Source: Prevotella sp. UBA746 (lineage in GTDB: Bacteria; Bacteroidota; Bacteroidia; Bacteroidales; Bacteroidaceae). Taken from it: a stretch of DNA of 15,647 bases. Position 1 is the first letter of the stretch. The number at the start of each line of letters is the position of its first letter. Both the position numbers and the translations under genes were made by a program. Positions 7,824 through 14,701 of the stretch are shown here, in pieces. Location of the stretch: positions 2,851 through 18,497 of the forward strand of contig DBKQ01000027.1 in NCBI GenBank assembly GCA_002298545.1, written 5' to 3'. Below the pieces are notes generated by a model, which did not search any database, was not told where the DNA came from, and worked only from the letters and a program-made list of their open reading frames with translations.

Positions 7824-9179
7824 ATGAATAAGATATTTTCTATAGCTCTTCTTTGCTCTGCGGCTCTGTCGTTCACGGCATGTGTCAACGAGGAAGATGA
7901 CTTGTTCGACAAGAGTGCTGCCGAGCGCTTGAATGAGGCGAGTGACCTCTATTCAAAACGCCTTACGGCATCGCCAAACGGATGGGCTGTTCAGCTTTAT
8001 CCTACGAAGCAGGATGAGGCTCCTTACGGAACTGGATATCTTTTGATGTTCCGTTTCCATGCCAACAAGTCTGTTGATGCATCTATGAACAATGCATTGT
8101 CGAACAACAGGTATATGACAGATACTTCTACTTGGGAAGTTATCACCGACAACGGACCGGTTCTGTCTTTCAATACATATAATAAGGTTGTTCATACCTT
8201 CTCAGATCCAGAGGACGTACCTTCTACAGGTACGCAGGATACTCCAAATGATGAGACAGGTACAGGTATCGGAGGTGATTATGAGTTCATCATTGTTGAT
8301 GCTCCAGAGGATGCTTCATATATGATGCTTAAGGGAAAGAAACGTGCTACTTATAATTTGCTCACACCAGTAGAAGAAGGAGTAGACTATGAAACCTATC
8401 TCGCTGACGTAAAGAATTTCCAGAGTACGATGTTCCCTTCATCTTCACCGACATTTGATGTAATTCATGTTGGAGAAAAGCAATTCAAGATGATTGACTT
8501 CTCAAATGGAGTGCCTAACATATATCCTTATGATGGTGACCCGGTAATGGACCAGACATTCAATCCGTTCCTCATTACAAAGCGTGGTAATGATTATTAT
8601 CTGCGTTTCCGTGATGCCAAGACGTATGATGATGGTACCACAGTACAGGATTTCAAGTATGACACAGAGAGGGACGTCTTCCAGAGTGTTGACCGTGAAG
8701 ACTGTTATATTGATGGTGATGATCCATTGCGTTTCTTTGACCAGCGCTTCGCTACAAATCATGCAAGATTGCAAATGCTTTTCAAGGCAAATCAGTGCTC
8801 GGCTTCTATGAATGAAATGACAACAGCAATCAATACTGGTTTGAAATCTGTTAACAAGAAATACTCTTTGGTAGGACTTTATCTTATATATAATGAGTCT
8901 GATGCCAAGTATTATTTTCGAGTGCAGTATGGTGAAAGTAACGTTGCCGATTATGAGATTTCTTATTCAAAAGAGGATGATGGCGTAACTTTCGCTTATG
9001 TACAGCCAAAGAACAATGTTGCTCAGAATGTATTAAGTCGAGTTCCTGCTATACAGACTCTCCTCGATAACATGTCGACAAAGTTCACCGTCGGTGGACT
9101 TACTACAAAGTTTAACTTAGGAAACGAGAAGTTGACTTCTACATCGGATGCAAACTTCTGGTTTGGAATGGCAATTTAA
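7824..9179 (+). CDS. DUF4302 domain surface lipoprotein
   Basis: A 451-residue lipoprotein with lipobox LSFTAC (Cys20) followed by VNEEDD, a good surface export signal. The start of the mature protein (DDLFDKSAAERLNEASDLYSK, then LTASPNGWAVQLYP and GTGYLLMFRF) is characteristic of DUF4302, a family of unknown function found in Bacteroidota next to SusCD pairs and zinc-peptidase lipoproteins. No catalytic motif is visible. The region around residues 130-155 is Thr/Asp/Gly-rich (PSTGTQDTPNDETGTGIGG) and looks like a flexible insertion. The gene starts 19 bp after the metallopeptidase stop. A role as an accessory surface binding protein of the SusCD importer is inferred; accessory lipoproteins in other SusCD complexes are known to sit on the barrel. 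Confidence 0.85.
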   Translation: MNKIFSIALLCSAALSFTACVNEEDDLFDKSAAERLNEASDLYSKRLTASPNGWAVQLYPTKQDEAPYGTGYLLMFRFHANKSVDASMNNALSNNRYMTDTSTWEVITDNGPVLSFNTYNKVVHTFSDPEDVPSTGTQDTPNDETGTGIGGDYEFIIVDAPEDASYMMLKGKKRATYNLLTPVEEGVDYETYLADVKNFQSTMFPSSSPTFDVIHVGEKQFKMIDFSNGVPNIYPYDGDPVMDQTFNPFLITKRGNDYYLRFRDAKTYDDGTTVQDFKYDTERDVFQSVDREDCYIDGDDPLRFFDQRFATNHARLQMLFKANQCSASMNEMTTAINTGLKSVNKKYSLVGLYLIYNESDAKYYFRVQYGESNVADYEISYSKEDDGVTFAYVQPKNNVAQNVLSRVPAIQTLLDNMSTKFTVGGLTTKFNLGNEKLTSTSDANFWFGMAI

Positions 9180-9203
9180 TTATTAATTCAGATAAGTAAA
9201 ATT

Positions 9204-11012
9204 ATGAAAAAAGCATTACTCTTTTCTGCAGCAATGATGTTTGCAGTAGCTGGCTTTGCACAGGGTGCACAAGTTTCAGTGGACAAGAATGTGAAGATGT
9301 CTCTCCCAAGACCATTGAAAATGGAGAATGGTCTTAAGACTGTTGCAAAGAGAAATATCAAGAAGGCTCCGGCTCGTTCAGTTTCAACTGGCACATATTT
9401 CCGTCATCCGGAAGGAACTTTCTATGTAGGATGGGGCCTTAATGGTTATGGATCAATACTTACCCAGTTGGCAGCTCCTATGAACACTGATGTTACATTC
9501 AAGAACCTTTCATCTGCAGCTAACTTCAAGTGGGTAGGACGTGCTGTTACTAATGCAGGTGAGGACTACACTTACAATTCTCAGTTTGGTTTCTCACAGT
9601 ATGCTCCAGTATTGATCAACCAGAAGGACTCTTTCTGTGTTGGTACAAACAATATCTATTCTATGGGTATTAAGGATGGTGATTCTCGTTTCTCTCCATA
9701 CTCTCAATATGCATATGCTTTGAACTGGGGCCAGATAGGTGCTCAGGACGAGTCTGTCCTGTATCCTGTTGACGATCATGCAGGTGAGTATTACAATGGT
9801 AGACTGTATTCTAACAGTGCATCTCTTGCTGGCTTTACTTCAACAAATTATCTGTTTGGTAATGGTAATATGGTTAACAGTCAAACAGGTGAGGTTACAG
9901 GAACTGTTACAGGTGCATCACAGTATTTCGGCAAGACAATTGCTCCATTGTGTGTAAATGCTATCTCTTTCAAAGGTTTCTCTAAGTCAAAGCCATTGGC
10001 AGAGGGTACAGTTCTTACAGCATATATCTGTGGCGTTACAGAAGGTTCTTTCAGTGACGGAACAACTTTCAAAGAGGCAGATCCAAATAACATCATCGCA
10101 ACATTGACTTGTACTTCAAGTGATACTGTTGATTTCGCAACTCCAGAAGCTATTGGTAGCTATTTCACTGCAGCAGAGGGTGCTCTTCGTTTCACAAATA
10201 AGGTTACAGATGATTTCGGTGGTGTAGAAGAAGAGCCTGTAATTATTCCAGCAGGAACTGAGTTCTGTGTATATGTAGCAGGTTTCGATCAGGCAGGTGT
10301 TGACTTCGGTGGTTTCGGTATCACAGCTCCAGCAGAGGAAGAGTTGACAGGTTCTGTTGATTATAACGGCTTGATTTATTATACTCTTGCTTCAGACCCA
10401 ACTCAGACCACTATCACATCTTTGACCAAGCCAACAGCAGCTCAGATTGGTATCGTAGGTTTCTACGATGGTGCAGTTGCTCCAACTCTGCCTGGTTTCT
10501 ATAGCTTCGAGAATCCTAACTTGAATTACAATGTTGTTCGTGTAACAGGTTCTGGTACGGATACAGAAACACTTACAGATGGTGCTAATGGTAATGGCCT
10601 TGAGACTCAGGGCGCTTGTGATGGCTATCCATTTGCAATGATTTACACTGCACGTAAATTCGCTACTGAGGACGAGACCTTAAACTACGCTATTCAGTCT
10701 GATGCAGATTGGCTCGAAGCTGCCTATGGCGTTGTAGACGATGATTACAATGCATACGGCTTGGTATTCAATGCTCAGCCACTTCCTGCAGGTGTTACTG
10801 GTCGTGTTGCTGAGGTTAAAGTAGTTGGTGAAGGCGTAGAGTCTAACACAATCTACGTTCTTCAGGGTGATGCTACTCTGGGTATCAACAATGCAACAGT
10901 TGCAGACAAGACTGCAAAGAACAGCCAGATGTTCAACATCGGTGGTCAGCAGGTTAACAAGAGCTTCAAGGGTCTTGTTATCAAGAACGGTAAGAAGTTC
11001 ATCAACAAGTAA
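9204..11012 (+). CDS. Secreted protein with BACON-like module and Prevotella-type C-terminal tail
   Basis: 602 residues with a type I signal peptide (MKKALLFSAAMMFAVAGFA|QG) and no lipobox, unlike the three genes before it. Residues ~60-480 are Gly/aromatic-rich, predicted beta, and match nothing I recognise. Residues ~490-557 look like a BACON/Ig-like module: SDADWLEAA, then a GRVAEVKVVGEGVESNTIYV strand pair ending LQGD. The tail (560-602: GINN, MFNIGGQQVN, KGLVIKNGKKFINK) matches the end of the M6 protease downstream and resembles secretion-system C-terminal sorting tails. The gene starts 24 bp after the DUF4302 stop without a clear Shine-Dalgarno and is the last of the operon. Its codons lean to A endings (gca, aca, cca) where susC and susD prefer T (gct, act). 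It probably binds ligand at the surface; this is inferred. Confidence 0.7.
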   Translation: MKKALLFSAAMMFAVAGFAQGAQVSVDKNVKMSLPRPLKMENGLKTVAKRNIKKAPARSVSTGTYFRHPEGTFYVGWGLNGYGSILTQLAAPMNTDVTFKNLSSAANFKWVGRAVTNAGEDYTYNSQFGFSQYAPVLINQKDSFCVGTNNIYSMGIKDGDSRFSPYSQYAYALNWGQIGAQDESVLYPVDDHAGEYYNGRLYSNSASLAGFTSTNYLFGNGNMVNSQTGEVTGTVTGASQYFGKTIAPLCVNAISFKGFSKSKPLAEGTVLTAYICGVTEGSFSDGTTFKEADPNNIIATLTCTSSDTVDFATPEAIGSYFTAAEGALRFTNKVTDDFGGVEEEPVIIPAGTEFCVYVAGFDQAGVDFGGFGITAPAEEELTGSVDYNGLIYYTLASDPTQTTITSLTKPTAAQIGIVGFYDGAVAPTLPGFYSFENPNLNYNVVRVTGSGTDTETLTDGANGNGLETQGACDGYPFAMIYTARKFATEDETLNYAIQSDADWLEAAYGVVDDDYNAYGLVFNAQPLPAGVTGRVAEVKVVGEGVESNTIYVLQGDATLGINNATVADKTAKNSQMFNIGGQQVNKSFKGLVIKNGKKFINK

Positions 11013-11017
11013 TCATT

Positions 11018-11043
11018 ATTCCTTTACCTTTTAAGTAAGGAAT
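11018..11043 (+). terminator. Weak hairpin after the operon
   Basis: attcctttac (11018-11027) pairs with gtaaggaat (11035-11043) with one bulged T and a 7-base loop, followed by tttaatt. It starts 6 bp after the stop codon at 11010-11012. It is a plausible first, leaky terminator or a 3'-end stabilising hairpin in front of the stronger one at 11060. Confidence 0.4.
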
Positions 11044-11059
11044 TTTAATTATAGCATAT

Positions 11060-11099
11060 AGCCGCAATCCGAATTTCGGGTTGCGGCTTTTGTGTTTTT
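11060..11099 (+). terminator. Strong rho-independent terminator of the SusCD operon
   Basis: A 13-bp GC-rich stem (agccgcaatccga 11060-11072 with its complement 11076-11088, one G-U pair) with a 3-base loop is followed by the T-rich run tttgtgttttt. This ends the operon and separates it from the M6 protease gene. Confidence 0.9.
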
Positions 11100-11154
11100 G
11101 GGATGATACAAAATTGCAGAATTCTAAAACAATGATAAATAATTGTCATAAAAT

Positions 11155-11185
11155 ATTGCAGGTTAGTTATTTGTTTGTATATTTG
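11155..11185 (+). promoter_or_regulatory. Probable promoter of the M6 protease gene
   Basis: TATATTTG (11178-11185) exactly matches the -7 consensus TAnnTTTG. Nineteen bases upstream is ATTG (11155-11158), a three-of-four match to the -33 TTTG. The start site would be near 11192, leaving a leader of about 38 nt. TATTTTTG at 11201-11208 is a second -7 match, but the nearest TTTG boxes are badly spaced (15 or 23 bp). Confidence 0.55.
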
Positions 11186-11229
11186 CAATGTGTATTTATG
11201 TATTTTTGAAGTAAAATAAAAAGAGAAAT

Positions 11230-13449
11230 ATGAAAAAGACTTTAGCAGTGGCATTCATGGGGCTGGCAATGGGCTTGTCGGCACATGCCGTAAGAGCCGT
11301 ACATCAGCTTTTCCCGCAAAAGCAGAGTGACGGTACAACAGTTATGCTTTATACAAACGGTATCGATCGTCTCGCTTTCTATACAACGGCAGACGAGCAG
11401 GTTGTAGTGCGCGACAGTAATGGTACGCTGTGTTATGCCGCTTTGAAAAATGGTGAGCTTGTAGCCACGTCAGTACCGGTACATAATATAGGAGAACGCA
11501 GTGCTGCAGAAATCGCTTTTGTAAAAGCCAACACATTAAGGCCTACAGACGAGGCACTTGAGAAGTATTTCGCTCCGGAGACGTCATTACAGGAAGGACA
11601 GAGCAGAGTACAGCATCGTACTGTAGTAGCTTCAACAGAAGACGGGCTCGGAAAGTATGGAACAAGCGGAATGGGCGCATTGCCATCATTGGGTGATGTA
11701 AAGGTTCCCGTCATTATGGTAGAGTTTCAGGACAGAAAGTTCCAGGAGAGTTCAACCATTGACAAGATTTCCAGATTCATGAACGAAGAAGGATACCATG
11801 ACGAGAGCAATTATCAGAAAGGTTCCGTAAAGGATTATTTCAAATCGCAGAGCCGTGGTATGTTCAATCCCGACTTTAATGTCGTTGCCAAGGTAACCCT
11901 CGACCATCCTTATGCATATTATGGCACAAACACTCCTTATCAGGATGCATACGCCACGAGGCTCTTTCAAGATGCCGTTAAGGGAGCAATATCACAGGGT
12001 GTGGACTTCAGTCCATTTGAAGTGAAATATAGAGTTCCTAATGTCATTATTCTTTATGCCGGATATGGAGAGGCAACAGGTGGAGATGCAAATTGCATCT
12101 GGCCGCATGAGCGTGATCTCAATTATGGCTCAGGAACAGTAGGCGACTTTATCTTCGGTTCATATTTCATGGGTAATGAACTATATGGAGGAAGTGGAAG
12201 CCAGCTAATGGGTATGGGAGTTATGGTGCATGAGTTAGGACATGCTCTCGGATTGCCAGACTTCTACGAAACGCAGTATAAATACCAGAATACCGATGCT
12301 CCGATGGGCGTATGGTCAGTGATGGATGGAGGAGAGTATTATCCGAATAATACAGCTTATGCTCCAGTAGGCTACAATGCATACGAGAGAAGCTATCTCG
12401 GATGGCTTAATATCAGAGAGCTTAGTGATGCCGAGTCTGTAACACTTGCAAATCCTGCAGATGCAGAAGGCGAGATGGCTGTCATGATGCGTAATCCGTC
12501 GGACAATAAGGAATATTTCATTATGGAAAACCGTGCTTCCGGCACTTGGTATCCAGAAGACTATGGTACAGGTTTGCTCCTTTACCGAATAGCATATAAC
12601 AAGACCTCATGGCAACAGAATACGGTGAACATAAACCAAAATCAGAAGCGTGCCATGGTCGTTACAGCAAGCGGAAGAAAGATGACGGGTGACGGTCAGC
12701 AGACAGATCTTTTCGGAAACGGAGTAAACTCAAAAGCAAGTTATTCTCTCCTTTCAGGATCGGAAATCAATGATGCTCCAATATATAAAATTTTGAAAAA
12801 CGCCGACGGAACTCTTACATTCAACTTTAAGAACAAGGCTCTGCCTACAGAATATGCCGTGGTGAATGAGGACGACGAATATGAGAAGGTGTCGGATTTA
12901 AATTCTTTGTCCCCACAAGACAAGGTTATCTTTATAAACGAATCAGATGGCGTTGCTTTATCGGTTAATTCACAGTCAGACAGTCGTGGCGCAGTGGCTG
13001 TGAAATGTGTTGATGGCAAGGCGTATGGCAATGACTATGTCATGCCGTTCACAATTCTTCGTGCTACTTCTGGAGCATGGGGCTTCCGTACAGAAAATAA
13101 TACATATCTTGCTGTCAGCAATACAGGATTGACCTTCGTTAAAAAGGCAGATGCTAATTGTATGGCAAATATAACTTTTACAGACGGCAATGCATCAATA
13201 GTATTCACAGGTTCTGCTACAAGAAAGAACTTAGGTTATAGTGCTGACAATTACAATTTCTCATGCTTTGCCGATGCACAGCCAAATCTCCAGCTCTACC
13301 GCAAGACAGGCACTACCGGCATCAACACCGTAAATGCCGGAATAGAGAATAAAGCCGACGGTAAGGTATATAACCTCTCCGGTCAGCAGGTTGGCGATGA
13401 CTATAAGGGCATAGTAATCGTTAATGGCAAGAAGGTGATTAGGAAATGA
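11230..13449 (+). CDS. Secreted M6-family (immune inhibitor A-like) metalloprotease with C-terminal tail
   Basis: 739 residues. A signal peptide (1-20, ending SAHA) precedes a propeptide-like region (about 21-150: NGIDRLAFYTTADEQVVVRD, LCYAALKNGELV). The catalytic domain (~155-420) has the extended metzincin-like motif HELGHALGLPD at residues 334-344, with His334, Glu335, His338 and Asp344 in place, and a Met-turn-like WSVMDGG around Met365. Residues ~551-692 form a beta-rich module (YEKVSDLNSLSPQDKVIF ... LQLYRK) of a kind seen at the ends of many Bacteroidota secreted enzymes. The tail 697-739 (GINT, VYNLSGQQV, KGIVIVNGKKVIRK) parallels that of the preceding gene. It should be an exported endoprotease that cuts proteins or host substrates. 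It has its own promoter and terminator but lies directly behind the SusCD-peptidase operon, which suggests it feeds peptides to that importer. Start ATG 11230 has aagaga upstream. Confidence 0.9.
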   Translation: MKKTLAVAFMGLAMGLSAHAVRAVHQLFPQKQSDGTTVMLYTNGIDRLAFYTTADEQVVVRDSNGTLCYAALKNGELVATSVPVHNIGERSAAEIAFVKANTLRPTDEALEKYFAPETSLQEGQSRVQHRTVVASTEDGLGKYGTSGMGALPSLGDVKVPVIMVEFQDRKFQESSTIDKISRFMNEEGYHDESNYQKGSVKDYFKSQSRGMFNPDFNVVAKVTLDHPYAYYGTNTPYQDAYATRLFQDAVKGAISQGVDFSPFEVKYRVPNVIILYAGYGEATGGDANCIWPHERDLNYGSGTVGDFIFGSYFMGNELYGGSGSQLMGMGVMVHELGHALGLPDFYETQYKYQNTDAPMGVWSVMDGGEYYPNNTAYAPVGYNAYERSYLGWLNIRELSDAESVTLANPADAEGEMAVMMRNPSDNKEYFIMENRASGTWYPEDYGTGLLLYRIAYNKTSWQQNTVNINQNQKRAMVVTASGRKMTGDGQQTDLFGNGVNSKASYSLLSGSEINDAPIYKILKNADGTLTFNFKNKALPTEYAVVNEDDEYEKVSDLNSLSPQDKVIFINESDGVALSVNSQSDSRGAVAVKCVDGKAYGNDYVMPFTILRATSGAWGFRTENNTYLAVSNTGLTFVKKADANCMANITFTDGNASIVFTGSATRKNLGYSADNYNFSCFADAQPNLQLYRKTGTTGINTVNAGIENKADGKVYNLSGQQVGDDYKGIVIVNGKKVIRK

Positions 13450-13478
13450 CAGAACAGTAGATACTGATAAAAAGCAAT

Positions 13479-13517
13479 AAAGCGCAGCTCCTTGACGGGG
13501 TTGCGCTTTGCTATTTT
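13479..13517. terminator. Bidirectional rho-independent terminator after the M6 protease
   Basis: A 13-bp stem (13479-13491 with 13497-13509, including two G-U pairs) has the 5-base loop ttgac. It is followed by gctatttt on the plus strand and attgctttttat on the minus strand, so it can stop the M6 transcript and also transcripts of the convergent nuclease gene. Confidence 0.85.
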
Positions 13518-13518
13518 A

Positions 13519-13553
13519 CAGCCAAATCGATGGAATTTGACTCGATTTGGCTG
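13519..13553. repeat. Perfect 12-bp inverted repeat with 11-base loop
   Basis: cagccaaatcga (13519-13530) and tcgatttggctg (13542-13553) are exact reverse complements. No T-run follows on either strand, so it does not look like a standard terminator, although it stands just behind one and about 70 bp past the 3' end of the minus-strand nuclease gene. It may be a 3'-end hairpin of that transcript or a protein-binding palindrome. Confidence 0.6.
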
Positions 13554-13620
13554 AAGAATGCGATAGTAATACAGTCTCGCTTAGTTATATAATATTTATG
13601 TATGAACTACTTTATGACCA

Positions 13621-14532
13621 TTAATCACTTATAGCCTTGATTTCTTCTTCGGTGAGCCCTGTTGCCTTCATAATGGTGTCAATAGGAATATCCAGTGCCA
13701 ACAGATTACGTGCCGTTTCGACTTTGCCTTCTGTCCGTCCTTCGGCTCTTCCTTCGGCTCTACCTTCAGCTCTTCCTTCGGCTCTTCCTTCGGCTCTACC
13801 TTTCTCTTCAGCCGAATCGATAGAGTTCTTTATGTCGCGGTAAGCCTTCAGACTGTCCTCGTATTCCTTTAGCTCAGTCTTTGAGAACCTTGCCATCTTA
13901 GCTTCTGCAAATAGCTTATTAAATACCTTTTCCTGTAGCTCCTTTGGCTGTTTGTCGAGCCGCGAAAGGTTTTTCAATACATATAGCCATTTGTCGTTAA
14001 GTGAGACCAATTCTTCCGGCTTTTTGTTGAAATTAGCTATTTCCACATATTTAAATCTCAGCTTCCCGTTGAACTCTCGGTGAGTTTTCGTTTCCATCAA
14101 CCCTACGTTGTGAACAATATCCTGTTTGTCGAAAGCCTCGTCTTTCATATTGAAGTTGAGCAGAGCCACGACATACACTGTTTTTAGCTTGAAGTTCCAG
14201 TCAGCCCCCTTTGGCGCCTGTTCCCTGATGGGGAAAGTGGCATAGAAGAGCGAGCGGTCTTTAAAGTAAGTCTGGTATGCGTTCTGCATCTCCACGATAA
14301 ACTTCTCTCCCTGTTCGTTCTCGCAGTACACGTCGAAGATAGCCTTGCGGTCAGTGTACACGTCTCCGACGTTCTCGCTGTTCAGGAACGTCACCTTCTT
14401 AATAACCTGTTCTCCCTCAAACAGAGAGTTGAGGAAGTTTACGAGCAGGTCCTGATTAGGTACCGTACCGAAAATGCGTTTAAAGCCGAAATCGGTAAGC
14501 AGACTGATATATCTTTCTTCTGATTCTCTCAT
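13621..14532 (-). CDS. PD-(D/E)XK nuclease family transposase (Rpn/PDDEXK_2 type)
   Basis: 303 residues from the ATG at 14530-14532. Starting further upstream would add a hydrophobic stretch not seen in this family, while MRESEERYISLLTDFGFKRIFGT is its usual N-terminus. The nuclease core shows Asp67 (IFDVYC) and Glu81-x-Gln83 (FIVEMQ), the D...ExQ form of the PD-(D/E)XK fold. Residues after ~235 are charged and helical, with a (GRAE)n repeat at about 247-268 and a C-terminal segment ARNLLALDIPIDTIMKATGL, standard for the family. Such proteins are often annotated as transposases; the E. coli Rpn relatives are DNA endonucleases that promote RecA-independent recombination. No terminal inverted repeats or target duplications flank it, so it is probably a solitary copy. 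It is convergent with the M6 gene and divergent from the AraC gene. Confidence 0.9.
   Translation of the reverse strand: MRESEERYISLLTDFGFKRIFGTVPNQDLLVNFLNSLFEGEQVIKKVTFLNSENVGDVYTDRKAIFDVYCENEQGEKFIVEMQNAYQTYFKDRSLFYATFPIREQAPKGADWNFKLKTVYVVALLNFNMKDEAFDKQDIVHNVGLMETKTHREFNGKLRFKYVEIANFNKKPEELVSLNDKWLYVLKNLSRLDKQPKELQEKVFNKLFAEAKMARFSKTELKEYEDSLKAYRDIKNSIDSAEEKGRAEGRAEGRAEGRAEGRAEGRTEGKVETARNLLALDIPIDTIMKATGLTEEEIKAISD
13727..13798 (-). repeat. 12-bp tandem repeat inside the nuclease gene, encoding (GRAE)n
   Basis: Five units of 12 bp (ccttcggctctt or variants) run from 13739 to 13798, preceded by a diverged sixth (ccttctgtccgt, 13727-13738). Two 24-bp blocks, 13739-13762 and 13775-13798, are identical and flank a single variant unit (ccttcagctctt). 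Because 12 is a multiple of 3, gain or loss of units changes the length of the charged linker without shifting the frame. Confidence 0.95.
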
Positions 14533-14630
14533 ATTGTTGAAATTTTGTGCTAAGTTACGATATAATAGTAAAAAGAGCAAGCTATAGAGAGAAAAAATCA
14601 AAGTTTTCTGACAGATAAACGACATCGGCG

Positions 14631-14661
14631 TTTGTGCAGTCGTGGAAAAGTATTACTTTTG
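14631..14661 (+). promoter_or_regulatory. Bacteroidetes-type promoter of the AraC regulator gene
   Basis: TTTG (14631-14634), a 19-bp spacer and TACTTTTG (14654-14661) match the TTTG / TAnnTTTG consensus fully. Transcription would start near 14668, about 35 nt before the ATG at 14702. The promoter lies in the 169-bp divergent gap shared with the nuclease gene, for which I see no equally good promoter on the minus strand. Confidence 0.75.
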
Positions 14662-14701
14662 CGTGGAATAATTTTAATAGCAGACAAAACAAGACTAATA
14701 T

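Noticed and set aside
1369..13449. A classical glycan polysaccharide utilisation locus
   Set aside because: The SusCD pair alone suggests it, but no glycan-active enzyme or hybrid two-component/ECF regulator is present, while two metallopeptidases are.
13621..14532. A complete insertion sequence around the PD-(D/E)XK gene
   Set aside because: I found no matching terminal inverted repeats or target-site duplications flanking the gene. The palindrome at 13519-13553 has no partner on the other side.
14533..14625. Longer N-terminus for the nuclease gene (MSFICQKTLIFSLYSLL...)
   Set aside because: It would add a hydrophobic, signal-like leader to a nuclease family that starts at MRESEERYISLLTDFGFKRIF; it is upstream read-through of the open frame.
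14533..14653. Minus-strand promoter for the nuclease gene in the divergent gap
   Set aside because: No TAnnTTTG match occurs on the minus strand. A TTTG followed by a partial TAGCTTG is the best candidate and is too weak to call.
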